Below are positions 12,260 through 21,744 of a DNA stretch of 33,609 nucleotides, in pieces. Position 1 is the first letter of the stretch; the number at the start of each line of letters is the position of its first letter. The notes beneath the pieces were generated by a model that ran no database searches, was not told the DNA's origin, and saw only the letters and a program-made list of their open reading frames with translations. This DNA is from a virus. Made by a program: the position numbers and the translations under genes. The stretch is taken from the IMG/VR virus record IMGVR_UViG_3300009522_000002, positions 1-33,609 of that record, one strand, 5' to 3'.

Positions 12260-13555
12260 GTGGAGTGCGTCTCTACAGGCTATGTGCCCCACCGGTTCCA
12301 GCGGGAAATCCACGCCAACCTCAAACGCTTTTCGGTACTCGTGTGTCATCGGCGTTTCGGGAAAACGGTGCTTTGCGTAAATTCCCTCGTGGATGCGGCT
12401 TCCAGGGGGAAGCGGGAGAACGGCAGATTTGCCTACATCGCCCCCACATATACGCAGGCAAAGCGCGTGGCTTGGGACTACATCCGCAAATATTGCTCTC
12501 CGCTTCCCGGAGTGAAGTTCAATGAGGTCGAGCTGCGTGCCGACTTGCCCAACGGAGCAAGGATCAGCCTGCACGGTGCGGATAACCCGGACAGCCTTCG
12601 TGGGCTCTACCTCGATGGTGCGGTCCTGGACGAATATGCGGATTTCCGGCCTGAGGCCTATCCTACGGTCATCAGGCCCGCCCTGAGTGACCGCAAGGGA
12701 TTTGCCATCTTCATAGGCACTCCACGCGGGCATAACCACTTTTTTGATCTCTACCAGACGGCATTACGTAACCCTGAATGGTATGCGGCCTGCTTCCCCT
12801 CAAGCAAGACGGACCTCATCCCCTTCGAGGAACTTTCCTCGGCCAAGGATCAGCTTACGGATGCGCAGTACGCTCAAGAGTATGAATGCTCCTTCGATTC
12901 TTCCTCGGACGACGTGTTGATCCCCTTGGGGTTGATCCAAGAGGCATTTGATCGGGATGTCCACTACCCTGAGGCGCCCGTTGTGATGGGGGCAGACGTG
13001 GGCATGTCGCTCGGAGGCGACCCGTCTGCCGTAGTGATCCGCCAGGGCGGCGAGGTGCTCGGGGCGGAAGAGTTTCGCTTTGCGGACACCATGCAGATAG
13101 CAGGAAGAATGCGCGAGATTTACGATTCTCAAGCCACAAGGCCAGACCAGGTGCTTGTGGATTCTATCGGATGGGGAGCTGGAGTCGCCCATACTCTTTC
13201 AGGGTGGGGCCTCCCGGTGGTCCCCGTCAATGTGGCAGAAACAGCCGCTTCATCAGAGCGCTTCAACCGCCGGCGCGATGAGCTGTGGTGGAAAGCCCGA
13301 GAATTCTTTTCCGAGAAGCAGTCCAGCCTCAGGGTGTTCCCATTGCGGAACAAGCTGACGGCTGAACTTTCAACGCCGATCTATGCCTATCTACCCAGCG
13401 GAAAAATCAAAGTGGAAGGGAAGGATGAGATGAAGCGTCGAGGTGTCTCATCTCCTAACCTGGCGGATGCCTTTGTACTTTCCATGGGATGGGTACGCAA
13501 GACATCCAAGACGATCTCCCTCGCCTCTCTGCGGCCCACGGGGACACCCACATGA
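12260..13555 (+). CDS. terminase large subunit, ATPase-nuclease
   Basis: The 431-residue packaging motor has Walker A HRRFGKT (30-36), Walker B VLDE (122-125), coupling motif GTPRG (153-157), and RNase H-type nuclease Asp residues at 246 (GADVG), 301 (VDSIG) and 403 (NLADAF). It translocates DNA into the procapsid and cuts the concatemer. I chose GTG 12260 because GGAG stands 5 bases upstream; GTG 12242 is possible. The stop overlaps the portal start (ATGA). The gene order small-large-portal matches P22. Confidence 0.93.
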   Translation: MECVSTGYVPHRFQREIHANLKRFSVLVCHRRFGKTVLCVNSLVDAASRGKRENGRFAYIAPTYTQAKRVAWDYIRKYCSPLPGVKFNEVELRADLPNGARISLHGADNPDSLRGLYLDGAVLDEYADFRPEAYPTVIRPALSDRKGFAIFIGTPRGHNHFFDLYQTALRNPEWYAACFPSSKTDLIPFEELSSAKDQLTDAQYAQEYECSFDSSSDDVLIPLGLIQEAFDRDVHYPEAPVVMGADVGMSLGGDPSAVVIRQGGEVLGAEEFRFADTMQIAGRMREIYDSQATRPDQVLVDSIGWGAGVAHTLSGWGLPVVPVNVAETAASSERFNRRRDELWWKAREFFSEKQSSLRVFPLRNKLTAELSTPIYAYLPSGKIKVEGKDEMKRRGVSSPNLADAFVLSMGWVRKTSKTISLASLRPTGTPT

Positions 13556-15702
13556 AGACCGGCGAAAACGCTCCCGAGGTCATGGGCTCCAAGCCCGACA
13601 GCCCCGAGAAGGTCTACAAGAAGACCCTCTCCGACGCGGCCGAAAAGAAGATCATCGCCGCGTCCCTCAAGCGCCACAAGATCGCTCACGATCACGAGGA
13701 GGAGAACCGCGAGAACGCGGTTAACGACCTCAAATTCCTGAACGGCGGGGATGAGCAGTGGGACAAGGGCGTCCTGGACCAGCGCAAGCTCTTCAAGTTG
13801 CCGGTGATCACAATCAACCGCATGCCCGTATTCGTGGCCCAAGTGGTCAACGATCTCCGGCAGAACCGCCCGGCCATCAAGGTCACTCCCAAGGACGACC
13901 AGGCCGACAGCGTCAAGGCTGACATCTTCTCTGGGCTGATCCGGAACATCGAATACATCTCCATGGCCGACGTGGCTTACGACCACGCCGGGGAGGTCGC
14001 CGTGTCGGCTGGTTACTACGGATATTTCCGCGTGGTGACTCGCTACAGCAACGATGACGGCTTCAACCAGGACATCCTCATCAAGCCCATTTGGAACGTG
14101 TTCAACGTCTCCATGGATCCCTTTGCCGTGGAGCCGGATAACTCCGACTGCCGGTGGGCGCACATCGAAGAGGTGATGAGCCGTGAGGCTTTCAAGGAGC
14201 GCTACCCGGACGCGCTCGGCCAGTGGGAAGCCGTTGACGGCCAGATCCAGGAGGATTGGGACACCGAAGACGCTGTCCGCGTAGCCGAGTATTTCTGGCG
14301 TGAAGAGGAGTCCGTCGAGATCGCCCAGATGGAGGACGGTTCCACGCTGGAGATGGACGAGGTCGAGGAAAATAACCTCAAGCCGTTCATTGCCAGGGGA
14401 GAAAACGGAAAACCCCGCATACGCAAGGTCATGCGGCCAAAGATCATGTGGTGCAAAATGACCTCCGGGGAAATTCTGGAGGGTCCGCAGCGCTGGCCCG
14501 GGGCCTTCATCCCCATCGTGCGCGTGGATCCCAAGGTGATGTTCATCGAGGGCAAAAAGATCCTCTCCGGGCTCATCCGCCACGCCAAGGGCGCGCAGCA
14601 ATACTACAACTACGACCGCTCCCGTCGGGCTGAACTGCTGGCCCTGGCTCCCAAGGCTCCCTTCACGGCCACGATGGAGCAGATTGCCGACCACCTTGAC
14701 GTCTGGAAAAACGCCAACGTCGAGCCCCTCGCCATCCTGCCTTACACCCACGTGGAGGGCGTGCCGCCTCCGCAGCGCACGATGCCCCCGGACGTCCCTC
14801 AGGGCATGATTGCCGAGGGTATGCAGTCCGTTGACGACATGAAGGCCACCATGGGCATCTTCGACGCCTCCATGGGAAATCAGTCCAACGAGCAGAGCGG
14901 GAAGGCCATCCGCTCCCGGCAGCGCCAGGCCGACAAGTCCTATTTCCATTTTTCCGACAACTTGAACCGGGCCATTCGCTGCCTGGGCGCAATCCTCATC
15001 GACCTCATCCCCAAGATCTACGACACGGAGCGCGTGGTCCGCGTCATGGGCGAGGACGGTAAGGTCGGCATGGTCATGGTCAACCAGAAGCTTGGGGACA
15101 TCACTCTCAACGACCTCAGCGCCGGCAAGTACGACGTGGTGGTCACCAGTGGCCCGAGCTACGCCTCCCAGCGTCTGGAAGAGGCGGACGCGCTGTTACA
15201 GCTGATACAGGCCGTGCCGCAGACCGGAGCGGCCATCATGGACTTGGTGGTGGAGGGGATGAGCTTCCCCAACTCGGACAAGATCGCGGACCGCATCCGG
15301 GCCACGATGCCCCCGAACGTGGTCAACCCGGGTACGCCCGCACCCCCGAGCCCTCAGGAGCAGCTGGAGCAGGCCAAGCTCAAGGCCGTGACAGACCGGA
15401 CGCAAGCCGAGGTCGCAAAGGCTAAGCTTGGCGTTCAGGGGCAGCAACTGGACCTTCAGGCCAAGCAAATGCAGATACAGTCCGACGCTCTTGCCCTCCA
15501 GGGCCAGCACCACAACGCGCTGCACGATCTCCACATGCACGCCGCAGAGCTTAACCAGGCAGCCATCGACATGCGCGCAGCCCAGCAGAAAGCGCTCATG
15601 ACCGCAGGCGACCGAGAGTTCGCGCACATGCAGACCGATCATCAGCGGGAGGCCCTGGACAGGCCCCCGTTCAACAATTTCGGACGCGCACCGGGCGCTT
15701 AA
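13552..15702 (+). CDS. P22 gp1-type portal protein
   Basis: The 716-residue length is close to P22 portal (725). The sequence carries the P22-portal features: a DLKFLNGGDEQW entry, ITINRMPVFVAQVVNDLRQNRP, and KMTSGEILEGPQRWPG. A long Gln/Ala-rich C-terminal helix (about 610-700, KLGVQGQQLDLQAKQMQIQ...) is equivalent to the barrel of P22 portal. Twelve copies form the DNA channel. The upstream frame to 13489 overlaps the terminase gene and is not used. Confidence 0.93.
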   Translation: MKTGENAPEVMGSKPDSPEKVYKKTLSDAAEKKIIAASLKRHKIAHDHEEENRENAVNDLKFLNGGDEQWDKGVLDQRKLFKLPVITINRMPVFVAQVVNDLRQNRPAIKVTPKDDQADSVKADIFSGLIRNIEYISMADVAYDHAGEVAVSAGYYGYFRVVTRYSNDDGFNQDILIKPIWNVFNVSMDPFAVEPDNSDCRWAHIEEVMSREAFKERYPDALGQWEAVDGQIQEDWDTEDAVRVAEYFWREEESVEIAQMEDGSTLEMDEVEENNLKPFIARGENGKPRIRKVMRPKIMWCKMTSGEILEGPQRWPGAFIPIVRVDPKVMFIEGKKILSGLIRHAKGAQQYYNYDRSRRAELLALAPKAPFTATMEQIADHLDVWKNANVEPLAILPYTHVEGVPPPQRTMPPDVPQGMIAEGMQSVDDMKATMGIFDASMGNQSNEQSGKAIRSRQRQADKSYFHFSDNLNRAIRCLGAILIDLIPKIYDTERVVRVMGEDGKVGMVMVNQKLGDITLNDLSAGKYDVVVTSGPSYASQRLEEADALLQLIQAVPQTGAAIMDLVVEGMSFPNSDKIADRIRATMPPNVVNPGTPAPPSPQEQLEQAKLKAVTDRTQAEVAKAKLGVQGQQLDLQAKQMQIQSDALALQGQHHNALHDLHMHAAELNQAAIDMRAAQQKALMTAGDREFAHMQTDHQREALDRPPFNNFGRAPGA

Positions 15703-15736
15703 TCCCGGGCAAACCCAGTCCCAGGAGGACGCACCA

Positions 15737-16747
15737 ATGGCCGATGACGACATCCTGAGCATCGTAGAACCGACAGCACCTGACGCCGGGGGTGAAACCG
15801 GCGCTTCCGGCGCCAATACCGAAGGGGCAAAGCCGAGCCCGACCAAACGCGAGCTGACCGTCGCGGAGATGATCTCCGGCGTGGTCTCCGATCCGGAGCC
15901 TGCCGAAGAGAAGCCTGCAGGAGACGGCGAGCAGTCCAAGCCCGAGGGCGAGGAGGTGGCGGCCAAGAAAGAAGAGCCGGAGACGATACCCAAGAAGCGT
16001 CTCGACGAGGTGACGTTCCACCGTCGGGAAGCCGAGCGCAAGGCCGAGGAAGCCTCCCGCGAGGCCGCTTACTGGAAGGGCGTCGCTGAGGGCCGCATTC
16101 CTCAGCAGGGGCAGCCGCAGCCAGGGCAGCCCGGTGCCGCTCAGCCCGGCCAGGACCCCAATGGGCCGCCTGCCGACATCCCCCCGCATCTCGCATTCCA
16201 GGTTCCCGCTCCCAAACCGGAGCAATTCCAGGACTCGGGCCAGTACATGGCGGCCATGTCCATCTGGGCGACTCAGAAGACCCTCCACGAAACCAGCATT
16301 CGCCAGCAGCTGACGACCCACAACCAGAGGGAACAGGCCGCCGTTGCCGAACGTCAGGCCAAGGCCCTCAGCTTCTTCGAAGAGGCCGAGAAAGCGCACC
16401 CCGACTTCAAAGAGGTTTTCCACAAAGACCTTTCGGTCACCCCGCACATGGGTGCCGCGTTGGTCCGGGTCGAAGGCGGCCACGACGTCGCTTACTATCT
16501 CGGAAAGAAGCCCGAGGAAGCCGGGAGGATCGCTAAGCTGTCCCCCGAGGAGCAGCTTATCGAGATCGGTCGCATCTCCGAGCGGATCAAGACCGCCAGG
16601 GCGAACAAGAAACCAACGAGCGCTCCTGACCCCATCAACACTGTGGGCTCCGGCAGCAAAGAGGCCGAGGCCTTTGACCCCGTGCATGGCCCCAAGGACA
16701 TCAACGCCTGGATGGAATGGGACCGCAAACGGAGCCAAAAAAGATGA
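15737..16747 (+). CDS. scaffolding protein
   Basis: The 336-residue, highly charged protein lies between portal and coat. An acidic disordered N-terminus and a Pro/Gln/Gly linker (about 120-150) flank helical segments (KRLDEVTFHRREAERKAEEASREAAYW; ALSFFEEAEKAHPDFKEVFHKD). The C-terminus is strongly basic (WDRKRSQKR), matching the coat-binding helix-turn-helix end of P22 gp8. It should guide procapsid assembly and leave before DNA entry. AGGAGG precedes the ATG. Confidence 0.88.
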   Translation: MADDDILSIVEPTAPDAGGETGASGANTEGAKPSPTKRELTVAEMISGVVSDPEPAEEKPAGDGEQSKPEGEEVAAKKEEPETIPKKRLDEVTFHRREAERKAEEASREAAYWKGVAEGRIPQQGQPQPGQPGAAQPGQDPNGPPADIPPHLAFQVPAPKPEQFQDSGQYMAAMSIWATQKTLHETSIRQQLTTHNQREQAAVAERQAKALSFFEEAEKAHPDFKEVFHKDLSVTPHMGAALVRVEGGHDVAYYLGKKPEEAGRIAKLSPEEQLIEIGRISERIKTARANKKPTSAPDPINTVGSGSKEAEAFDPVHGPKDINAWMEWDRKRSQKR

Positions 16748-16848
16748 CGGGCGCATAGCCCACAACAATTCAACACGCCCTTTCAGGAGGAGGCGCGAGG
16801 GAAGGCTCTCGTGATTCCCCCTGAAGGGTAGGACTCAGGAGGTCCGGC

Positions 16849-18045
16849 GTGGCTAACGCGATTCTCACACCCACCATGATCACCAGGAAGGCCCTGGCGA
16901 TCTTGCACCAGAAGCTGAACTTCGTCGGGACGATCAACAGGTCCTATGACGATCAGTTCGCCAACAAGGAAGCGCAGATCGGTCAAACCCTGAACGTGCG
17001 TCTCCCCAACCAGTACGTAATCCGCAACGGAGCCACGCTGGCCACGCAGGACACCGTGGAAATTACCGCGCCGGTCACCATATCGGCGCAGAAGGGCGTG
17101 GACCTCCGGTTCACCTCCATCGACCTCACCTTGAGCTTGCAGGACTTCGCGGACCGTATCCTGGAGCCGGCTGTGTCCGTCCTGGCCGCCAACGTGGAGG
17201 CGGACGCCCTCTCCATGGTCAACTCGGTCTATAACCAGGTGAACAACCCCGGAGCGGCCATCACCTTCAACAAGGTGCTTCAGGGCCGTAAGCTCTTGAA
17301 CGACGCGCTTGCCCCCATGGACACCAATCGCTCGGTGATCCTGAACACCCAGGACAACGTGGACCTGGTGGATCAGTTGAAGGGCCTGTTCCAGGACTCG
17401 GCGTCCGTGGCCAAGCAGTACAAGGAAGGGCAGATGGGCCGCACCAGCGGCTTCGACTTCTACGAGAACACCCTGCTCCAGCGCTTCACCTCCGGGACCG
17501 ACAACTCGGCCTATCTGGTGAACGGAGCCGGCCAGGTGGGATCCTCCCCCCTCTCCATGAACCTGGCCGTGAACACCGGAACCGGCACCTTCGCCGCTGG
17601 CGACATCATCACCATCGCCGGCGTCTACAAGGTGCATCCGGAGACCCGGGCCAACATGGGGGTCCTCCAGCAGTTCGTGGTCACCAGCGCCTATGCTGGC
17701 GGAGCGGGCAACGTGGCCATCGCTCCAGGCATCATCACTTCGGGCAACCGTCAGAACGTGACCGCTTCCCCGGCCAACGCGGCTATCATCACCAAGGTGG
17801 GCACAAACGCCCAGAACTACGGGTTGTCCTTGGCCTACCACCGCGACGCCTTCTGTTTCGCTACCTGCGACCTGGTCGTGCCTAAGGGAGTGGACTTCGC
17901 GGCCCGGGAGAACTTCGAGGGCATCAGTCTCCGCATCGTCAGGGCCTACGACATCAACACCGATTCGTTCCCCTGCCGCCTGGACATCATCTACGGCTAC
18001 GCGGCTCTTCGTCCGCAATGGGCCGCCAGGATCGCCTGCAACTAA
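16849..18045 (+). CDS. major coat protein, P22 gp5-like
   Basis: The 398-residue HK97-fold coat starts at GTG 16849 with AGGAGGT 5 bases upstream, one of the strongest sites in the window. The N-terminal ANAILTPTMITRKALAILHQKLNFVGTINRSYDDQF and the following VRLPNQYVIRNG match the P22 gp5 group. The middle contains an inserted variable beta region (about 225-300). A 101-bp gap before it holds no recognisable gene. Confidence 0.92.
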   Translation: MANAILTPTMITRKALAILHQKLNFVGTINRSYDDQFANKEAQIGQTLNVRLPNQYVIRNGATLATQDTVEITAPVTISAQKGVDLRFTSIDLTLSLQDFADRILEPAVSVLAANVEADALSMVNSVYNQVNNPGAAITFNKVLQGRKLLNDALAPMDTNRSVILNTQDNVDLVDQLKGLFQDSASVAKQYKEGQMGRTSGFDFYENTLLQRFTSGTDNSAYLVNGAGQVGSSPLSMNLAVNTGTGTFAAGDIITIAGVYKVHPETRANMGVLQQFVVTSAYAGGAGNVAIAPGIITSGNRQNVTASPANAAIITKVGTNAQNYGLSLAYHRDAFCFATCDLVVPKGVDFAARENFEGISLRIVRAYDINTDSFPCRLDIIYGYAALRPQWAARIACN

Positions 18046-18094
18046 CAACCGGGCCGGGATGGGCTTTGGCTCCTCCCGGCCAGCGAGGAACATC

Positions 18095-18403
18095 ATGGGC
18101 GCGAGATTCAGAGAAGGACGGGACGGACTCATCCAGTTGACATTCAACGTGGGGTCCGTCCCGGCCAACAGCACCAACGAGCAGACCTTCACGGTTCCCG
18201 GGCTTCTGCCCACGGACTTCGTGGAGGCCAACAAACCGAGCCATACCCCCGGCGTCAGCATCGGAAACTGCCGTTGTTCTGCCCCCAACACCATCGCCAT
18301 CCAGTTCATGAACGCCACCTCATCGCCCATCACCCCCGGCGCCGAAGTGTGGATGGTCTCCTGGTACCGGGCGGAAAACATCGACACCGGCGTTATCGCC
18401 TAA
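18095..18403 (+). CDS. small beta-rich structural protein after the coat gene
   Basis: The 102-residue product starts at ATG 18095 with GAGGAA upstream; the earlier in-frame ATG at 18059 has no site. The sequence is Thr/Val/Pro-rich and beta-like (LIQLTFNVGSVPANSTNEQTFTVPG). Position directly after the coat gene suggests a head decoration or fibre protein, but no family is recognised. Confidence 0.7.
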   Translation: MGARFREGRDGLIQLTFNVGSVPANSTNEQTFTVPGLLPTDFVEANKPSHTPGVSIGNCRCSAPNTIAIQFMNATSSPITPGAEVWMVSWYRAENIDTGVIA

Positions 18404-18414
18404 GGCGGCTCACC

Positions 18415-18729
18415 ATGACAGGATTTGACCGCCACGTGGGGACCAGCGTCAAGGGCAAGATCGAATACGACTTGCCCACCTACCTCTATCACCCGGCTGA
18501 GGAGGCCCGCATCTTCTACACCGTCGAGGAGGTGGAGGCGGCCCTGGCCGATGGCTGGCACAATGAGCCCTTTCCCAAAAAGCCCGTGCTCCCGGAGGAG
18601 TTGTCCTTCCTGAATCGGGACGAGCTTATCAGCTACGCCCGGGACTCCATGGGGATGTTCGTACCGTCGAATATCAAGCTGGAGACGCTTCAAGCCAAGA
18701 TCGCGGCCGGCCTGGGGAGCGGGGAATAA
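18415..18729 (+). CDS. conserved small virion-module protein
   Basis: The 104-residue product begins at ATG 18415. It is acidic with TYLYHPAEEARIFYTVEEVEAALADGWHNEPFP, a W-centred segment common in small phage head proteins, and a C-terminal helical part (NRDELISYARDSMGMFVPSNIKLETLQAKI) resembling a HeH/SAP-type DNA-binding helix pair. It may assist head completion. It lies 3 bases before the gp4-like gene. Confidence 0.7.
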   Translation: MTGFDRHVGTSVKGKIEYDLPTYLYHPAEEARIFYTVEEVEAALADGWHNEPFPKKPVLPEELSFLNRDELISYARDSMGMFVPSNIKLETLQAKIAAGLGSGE

Positions 18730-18732
18730 TCC

Positions 18733-19416
18733 ATGGCCACCGCAGCGGACATCATATCCGGGGCACTGCGCCTTATCATGGCCCTGGAATCAGGGGAGGT
18801 CATGACCTCAGCCGAGGGGGCGGACGGCCTGGAAGCTCTCAACATGCTCCTGGACTCGTGGAGCACGTCCAGCCTCTTGATTCCGTGCGTGACACAGACT
18901 CAGTACCCGACCACCGGGCAGATTATCGCGCTCCCCACCCGGCCCATGCGCGTGGTGGACTCCATCGCATCGCTTAACGGCATCGACTACCCCGTGGCAG
19001 TGATCAGCCTGGAGGCCTATCAAGCCATCCCGCTCAAAACCTTGTCGGCCAGGCCCAATTCCATGTGGTGGGACCAGCAGTACCCGAGTTCCAACCTCTA
19101 TCTCTATCCGGTTCCGGACCAGATCTACACCCTGAAGCTGGCCACCTGGGAGCGGTTGAGTTCCATCGCTAGCCTGAACACGGTGGTCAACCTCCCGGGC
19201 GAGTATGCCCGGACCATCAAGTACAACCTGGCCATTGAACTGGCTCCCGAGTGGGGAGTCCAGACGACGCCCGAGGTCAAGGCCGTGGCGGCGGACAGCC
19301 TCAAGGCCATCAAGGGCTACAACGGGAAGGCCGTGCCGCTCCTGTCTTCGGACTACGTGGGAACAGTCTCCCGGACCTACGGCGGCGGCCACTTCGATTG
19401 GAGGACCGGCCTGTGA
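18733..19416 (+). CDS. P22 gp4-like head-completion / tail accessory factor
   Basis: The 227-residue protein starts TAADIISGALRLI and carries ADGLEALNMLLDSWSTSSLL and the WWDQQYP...LYLYPVPDQIYTLKL pattern. This is typical of P22 gp4 relatives, which close the portal after packaging and provide the first tail layer. P22 gp4 is shorter (166) and also has a muralytic activity that I cannot confirm here. It overlaps the gp10-like start as GTGA. Confidence 0.87.
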   Translation: MATAADIISGALRLIMALESGEVMTSAEGADGLEALNMLLDSWSTSSLLIPCVTQTQYPTTGQIIALPTRPMRVVDSIASLNGIDYPVAVISLEAYQAIPLKTLSARPNSMWWDQQYPSSNLYLYPVPDQIYTLKLATWERLSSIASLNTVVNLPGEYARTIKYNLAIELAPEWGVQTTPEVKAVAADSLKAIKGYNGKAVPLLSSDYVGTVSRTYGGGHFDWRTGL

Positions 19417-20858
19417 ACGTCCCCGGATTCATAGGCCCCGCATACACCGGCCGGTCCTCCTACTGGGACGGCCAGGACCTGGTGAACCTGTTCCCGGTCA
19501 AGGACGATGCGGGCGGCAAAAGCCCCGTGGCCCTGGTCGGCACTCCCGGAATGGTCGCATGGGCCACCTTGAGCGCGACGGGCGGACAGGTGCGGGGCTT
19601 GCTCGTGGGGGGGGATGGAAACCTCTACGCCGTGTGCGGGCCCGGGTTCTACCAAGTGACCTCGGCCGGGGCTGTGACGAACCTGGGGACGCTCGTCACG
19701 TCCACCGGGCAGGTGTCCATGGCTCAGAACATGGGCGTGCAGATCATCCTTGCCGATGGAGCGAACGGTTACCTCTACACCTTCTCGGGGGGAACCTTCG
19801 CCCAGATCGTCAACGCCAACTTCCCTGGCGCCAACCAGGTCGAGTATTTCGACAGCTATTTCGTGGTGACCAAGCCGAACAGCAACTTCTTCTACTTGAG
19901 CGCCCTGAACAATGGGTCCACCTGGGATGGCATCACGAACAGTTCGAAGATGGGCCGGCCTGACAACATCGTGGCCATGCTCATGTGCCACCGCGAGCTT
20001 TGGCTTTTCGGCCAGGTTTCCACGGAAGTCTGGTACGACACCGGGGCCGCGGCTCCCACGTTCCCGCTCTCGCCCATCAGTGGCATATTCATCGAGCATG
20101 GTTGTGGCGCGCGGGCCAGCGTGGCCGTCCTGGACAACACGGCCTTCTGGCTGACGGACAAGCTTCAGGTGGTCCGGGCGAACGGCTTCCAGCCTCAGAT
20201 CGTTTCCACCCGTCCGCTTGAGTACCTGATTGGCCAATACGCCGTGACCTCGGACGCCCAAGCCTTCGCCTACGTCCAGGGCGGCCACACCTTCTACGTG
20301 CTTACTTTCCCCACGCAGGGCGTGACGTGGGTTTACGACTGCTCCACGCAGATGTGGCACCGTCGCAAGAGCTTCGGCCAAGGACGCTGGAGGGCGAACT
20401 GCCACGCCTATTTCAACGGTATGCACATCGTCGGTGATGAGGCGAACGGCAAGCTCTACCAGCTTTCCGAGACCGCCTACACGGAAGATGGGAAGACCAT
20501 CGAGCGCATCCGGACATCGGCCCCGCTTTCCAACGAAAACAAGCGCATCTCCATGAAGTCCCTCACGGTGGACTTTCAGATGGGCGTGGGACTCCCGGGA
20601 GGTCAGGGTCAGACTCCCGGGCCCGGCATGGTCCTGGGCGGAAACCCTCAGGCCATTCTGCAGTGGTCAGACGATGGCGGGAACAACTGGAGCAACGAAA
20701 ATTGGGTCAGCCTGGGAGCCATAGGCCAGTACACGGCGCGCGCCCGCTGGAGACGTCTGGGCAGCTTCCGGAGCCGCCAATTCCGGGTCAGGATCACCGA
20801 CCCGGTGCCGGTCGTCATCGTGGGCGCTTACGCTGAGATGAACCCGGGGATATCCTGA
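19413..20858 (+). CDS. P22 gp10-like packaged-DNA stabilisation protein
   Basis: The 481-residue tail-hub protein (P22 gp10 is 472) starts at GTG 19413, inside the gp4-like stop. The N-terminal VPGFIGPAYTGRSSYWDGQDLVNLFPV opens a beta-propeller-like series of repeats (LVGGDGNLYAV, ILADGANGYLYTF, GIFIEHGCGARASVAVL, NTAFWLTDK). These are hallmarks of the family. It plugs the portal and carries the needle and spikes. The longer frame from 19251 is a shadow of the gp4-like gene. Confidence 0.9.
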   Translation: MNVPGFIGPAYTGRSSYWDGQDLVNLFPVKDDAGGKSPVALVGTPGMVAWATLSATGGQVRGLLVGGDGNLYAVCGPGFYQVTSAGAVTNLGTLVTSTGQVSMAQNMGVQIILADGANGYLYTFSGGTFAQIVNANFPGANQVEYFDSYFVVTKPNSNFFYLSALNNGSTWDGITNSSKMGRPDNIVAMLMCHRELWLFGQVSTEVWYDTGAAAPTFPLSPISGIFIEHGCGARASVAVLDNTAFWLTDKLQVVRANGFQPQIVSTRPLEYLIGQYAVTSDAQAFAYVQGGHTFYVLTFPTQGVTWVYDCSTQMWHRRKSFGQGRWRANCHAYFNGMHIVGDEANGKLYQLSETAYTEDGKTIERIRTSAPLSNENKRISMKSLTVDFQMGVGLPGGQGQTPGPGMVLGGNPQAILQWSDDGGNNWSNENWVSLGAIGQYTARARWRRLGSFRSRQFRVRITDPVPVVIVGAYAEMNPGIS

Positions 20859-21283
20859 TGGCTGACACTACCAATATCGCGGCCCTCTCGGCCCCTCCCA
20901 TGCGATCCCCGCTGCTCAACCCGGATGGGACGATCTCCCAGCCGTGGGCGTCCTGGCTCAATGCCGTCTACGCCCGGCTAGGGAACGCCATCGCGCCCAG
21001 CAACGCGAACCTGAACACCCAGATTGCGGCCCTGAACACTGAGTATACCGGCACGGCCTCTGCTGTCTCGACCCTGGAATCGCAGATGTCTTCAGTCCAG
21101 GCCTTCGATACCGCCCTGAGCGTTGCCGTCCCGCTGCCTCAATATCTGAAGGCCAACGTTCCCGCCGCCTCAAGCCATGCCTGGCAGATGATTTTGGTCA
21201 CGAACGCCAGCGCCGGAGCTGGCCCGTACATATCAAACGGGACCAACTGGATCGCCATGTCCACCGGGGCGGTGCTGTCATGA
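20858..21283 (+). CDS. tail protein at the P22 needle (gp26) position
   Basis: The 141-residue protein follows the gp10-like gene with a one-base overlap (TGATG). It has an N-terminal LLNPDGTISQPWASWLNAVYARLG segment common to phage tail-attachment proteins. A short heptad stretch (NLNTQIAALNTEYTGTASAVSTLESQMSS) and a small C-terminal beta domain follow. The trimeric needle gp26 of P22 (233 residues) is longer. A reduced needle or head-tail connector is a reasonable guess from order. Confidence 0.65.
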   Translation: MADTTNIAALSAPPMRSPLLNPDGTISQPWASWLNAVYARLGNAIAPSNANLNTQIAALNTEYTGTASAVSTLESQMSSVQAFDTALSVAVPLPQYLKANVPAASSHAWQMILVTNASAGAGPYISNGTNWIAMSTGAVLS

Positions 21284-21744
21284 TCCGCCCGGCCACGCTT
21301 GCCGATCTCCCGGCCCTCCTCGAGCTCTCCATGGAATGCGACGCCACCATGCACTGGAGCGGCCACGGGCTTGGGATCGACAAGGACACCGTCCGCGATC
21401 TCTTCACCTCCCTCTTGCCCAGCCCGGAGGCTCTGGTGTCCGTGGTGGATCTGGATGGACAGGTGGCCGGCGCCTGTGTCGCTGTCCTGCATCCCTACCA
21501 CCTGAACCGGCATACCCTGATGGCCACTGAACTGATGTGGCACATGCTGCCGTCGCTTCCGGACGGCCCGGCCAAGACGCGCTGGTTCTTGCGCTTGCTG
21601 GACCACATGCGGACCTGGGCGAGGGAGCGGGGGGCCCACGTGTTCACCATCGGCACCAGGTGGGGGCACGCTTCCCTGCGTAAATCTCTTGAACGCAGGG
21701 GTATCAAACCTTTTGACTCGCTCCACGCGGAGGTCCTGCAATGA
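21280..21744 (+). CDS. GNAT-family acetyltransferase in the virion operon
   Basis: The 154-residue protein has the GNAT layout: an N-terminal strand-helix (IRPATLADLPALLELSMECD), a central VSVVDLDGQVAGACVAVLHPY beta hairpin, and a C-terminal strand-helix (FTIGTRWGHASLRKSLERRGIKPF). The acetyl-CoA loop is less classical than usual. It overlaps genes on both sides by ATGA, so it is an integral part of the virion transcript, at the place of P22 gene 14. Its target (a virion protein or a host protein) is unknown. Confidence 0.8.
   Translation: MIRPATLADLPALLELSMECDATMHWSGHGLGIDKDTVRDLFTSLLPSPEALVSVVDLDGQVAGACVAVLHPYHLNRHTLMATELMWHMLPSLPDGPAKTRWFLRLLDHMRTWARERGAHVFTIGTRWGHASLRKSLERRGIKPFDSLHAEVLQ

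Noticed and set aside
16783-18387. Long leftward frame of 534 codons across the coat gene
   Set aside because: It is a GC-rich shadow frame over the well-identified coat gene, with no ribosome site. The same applies to the long leftward frames at 3744-5033, 13387-14949 and 22434-24263.
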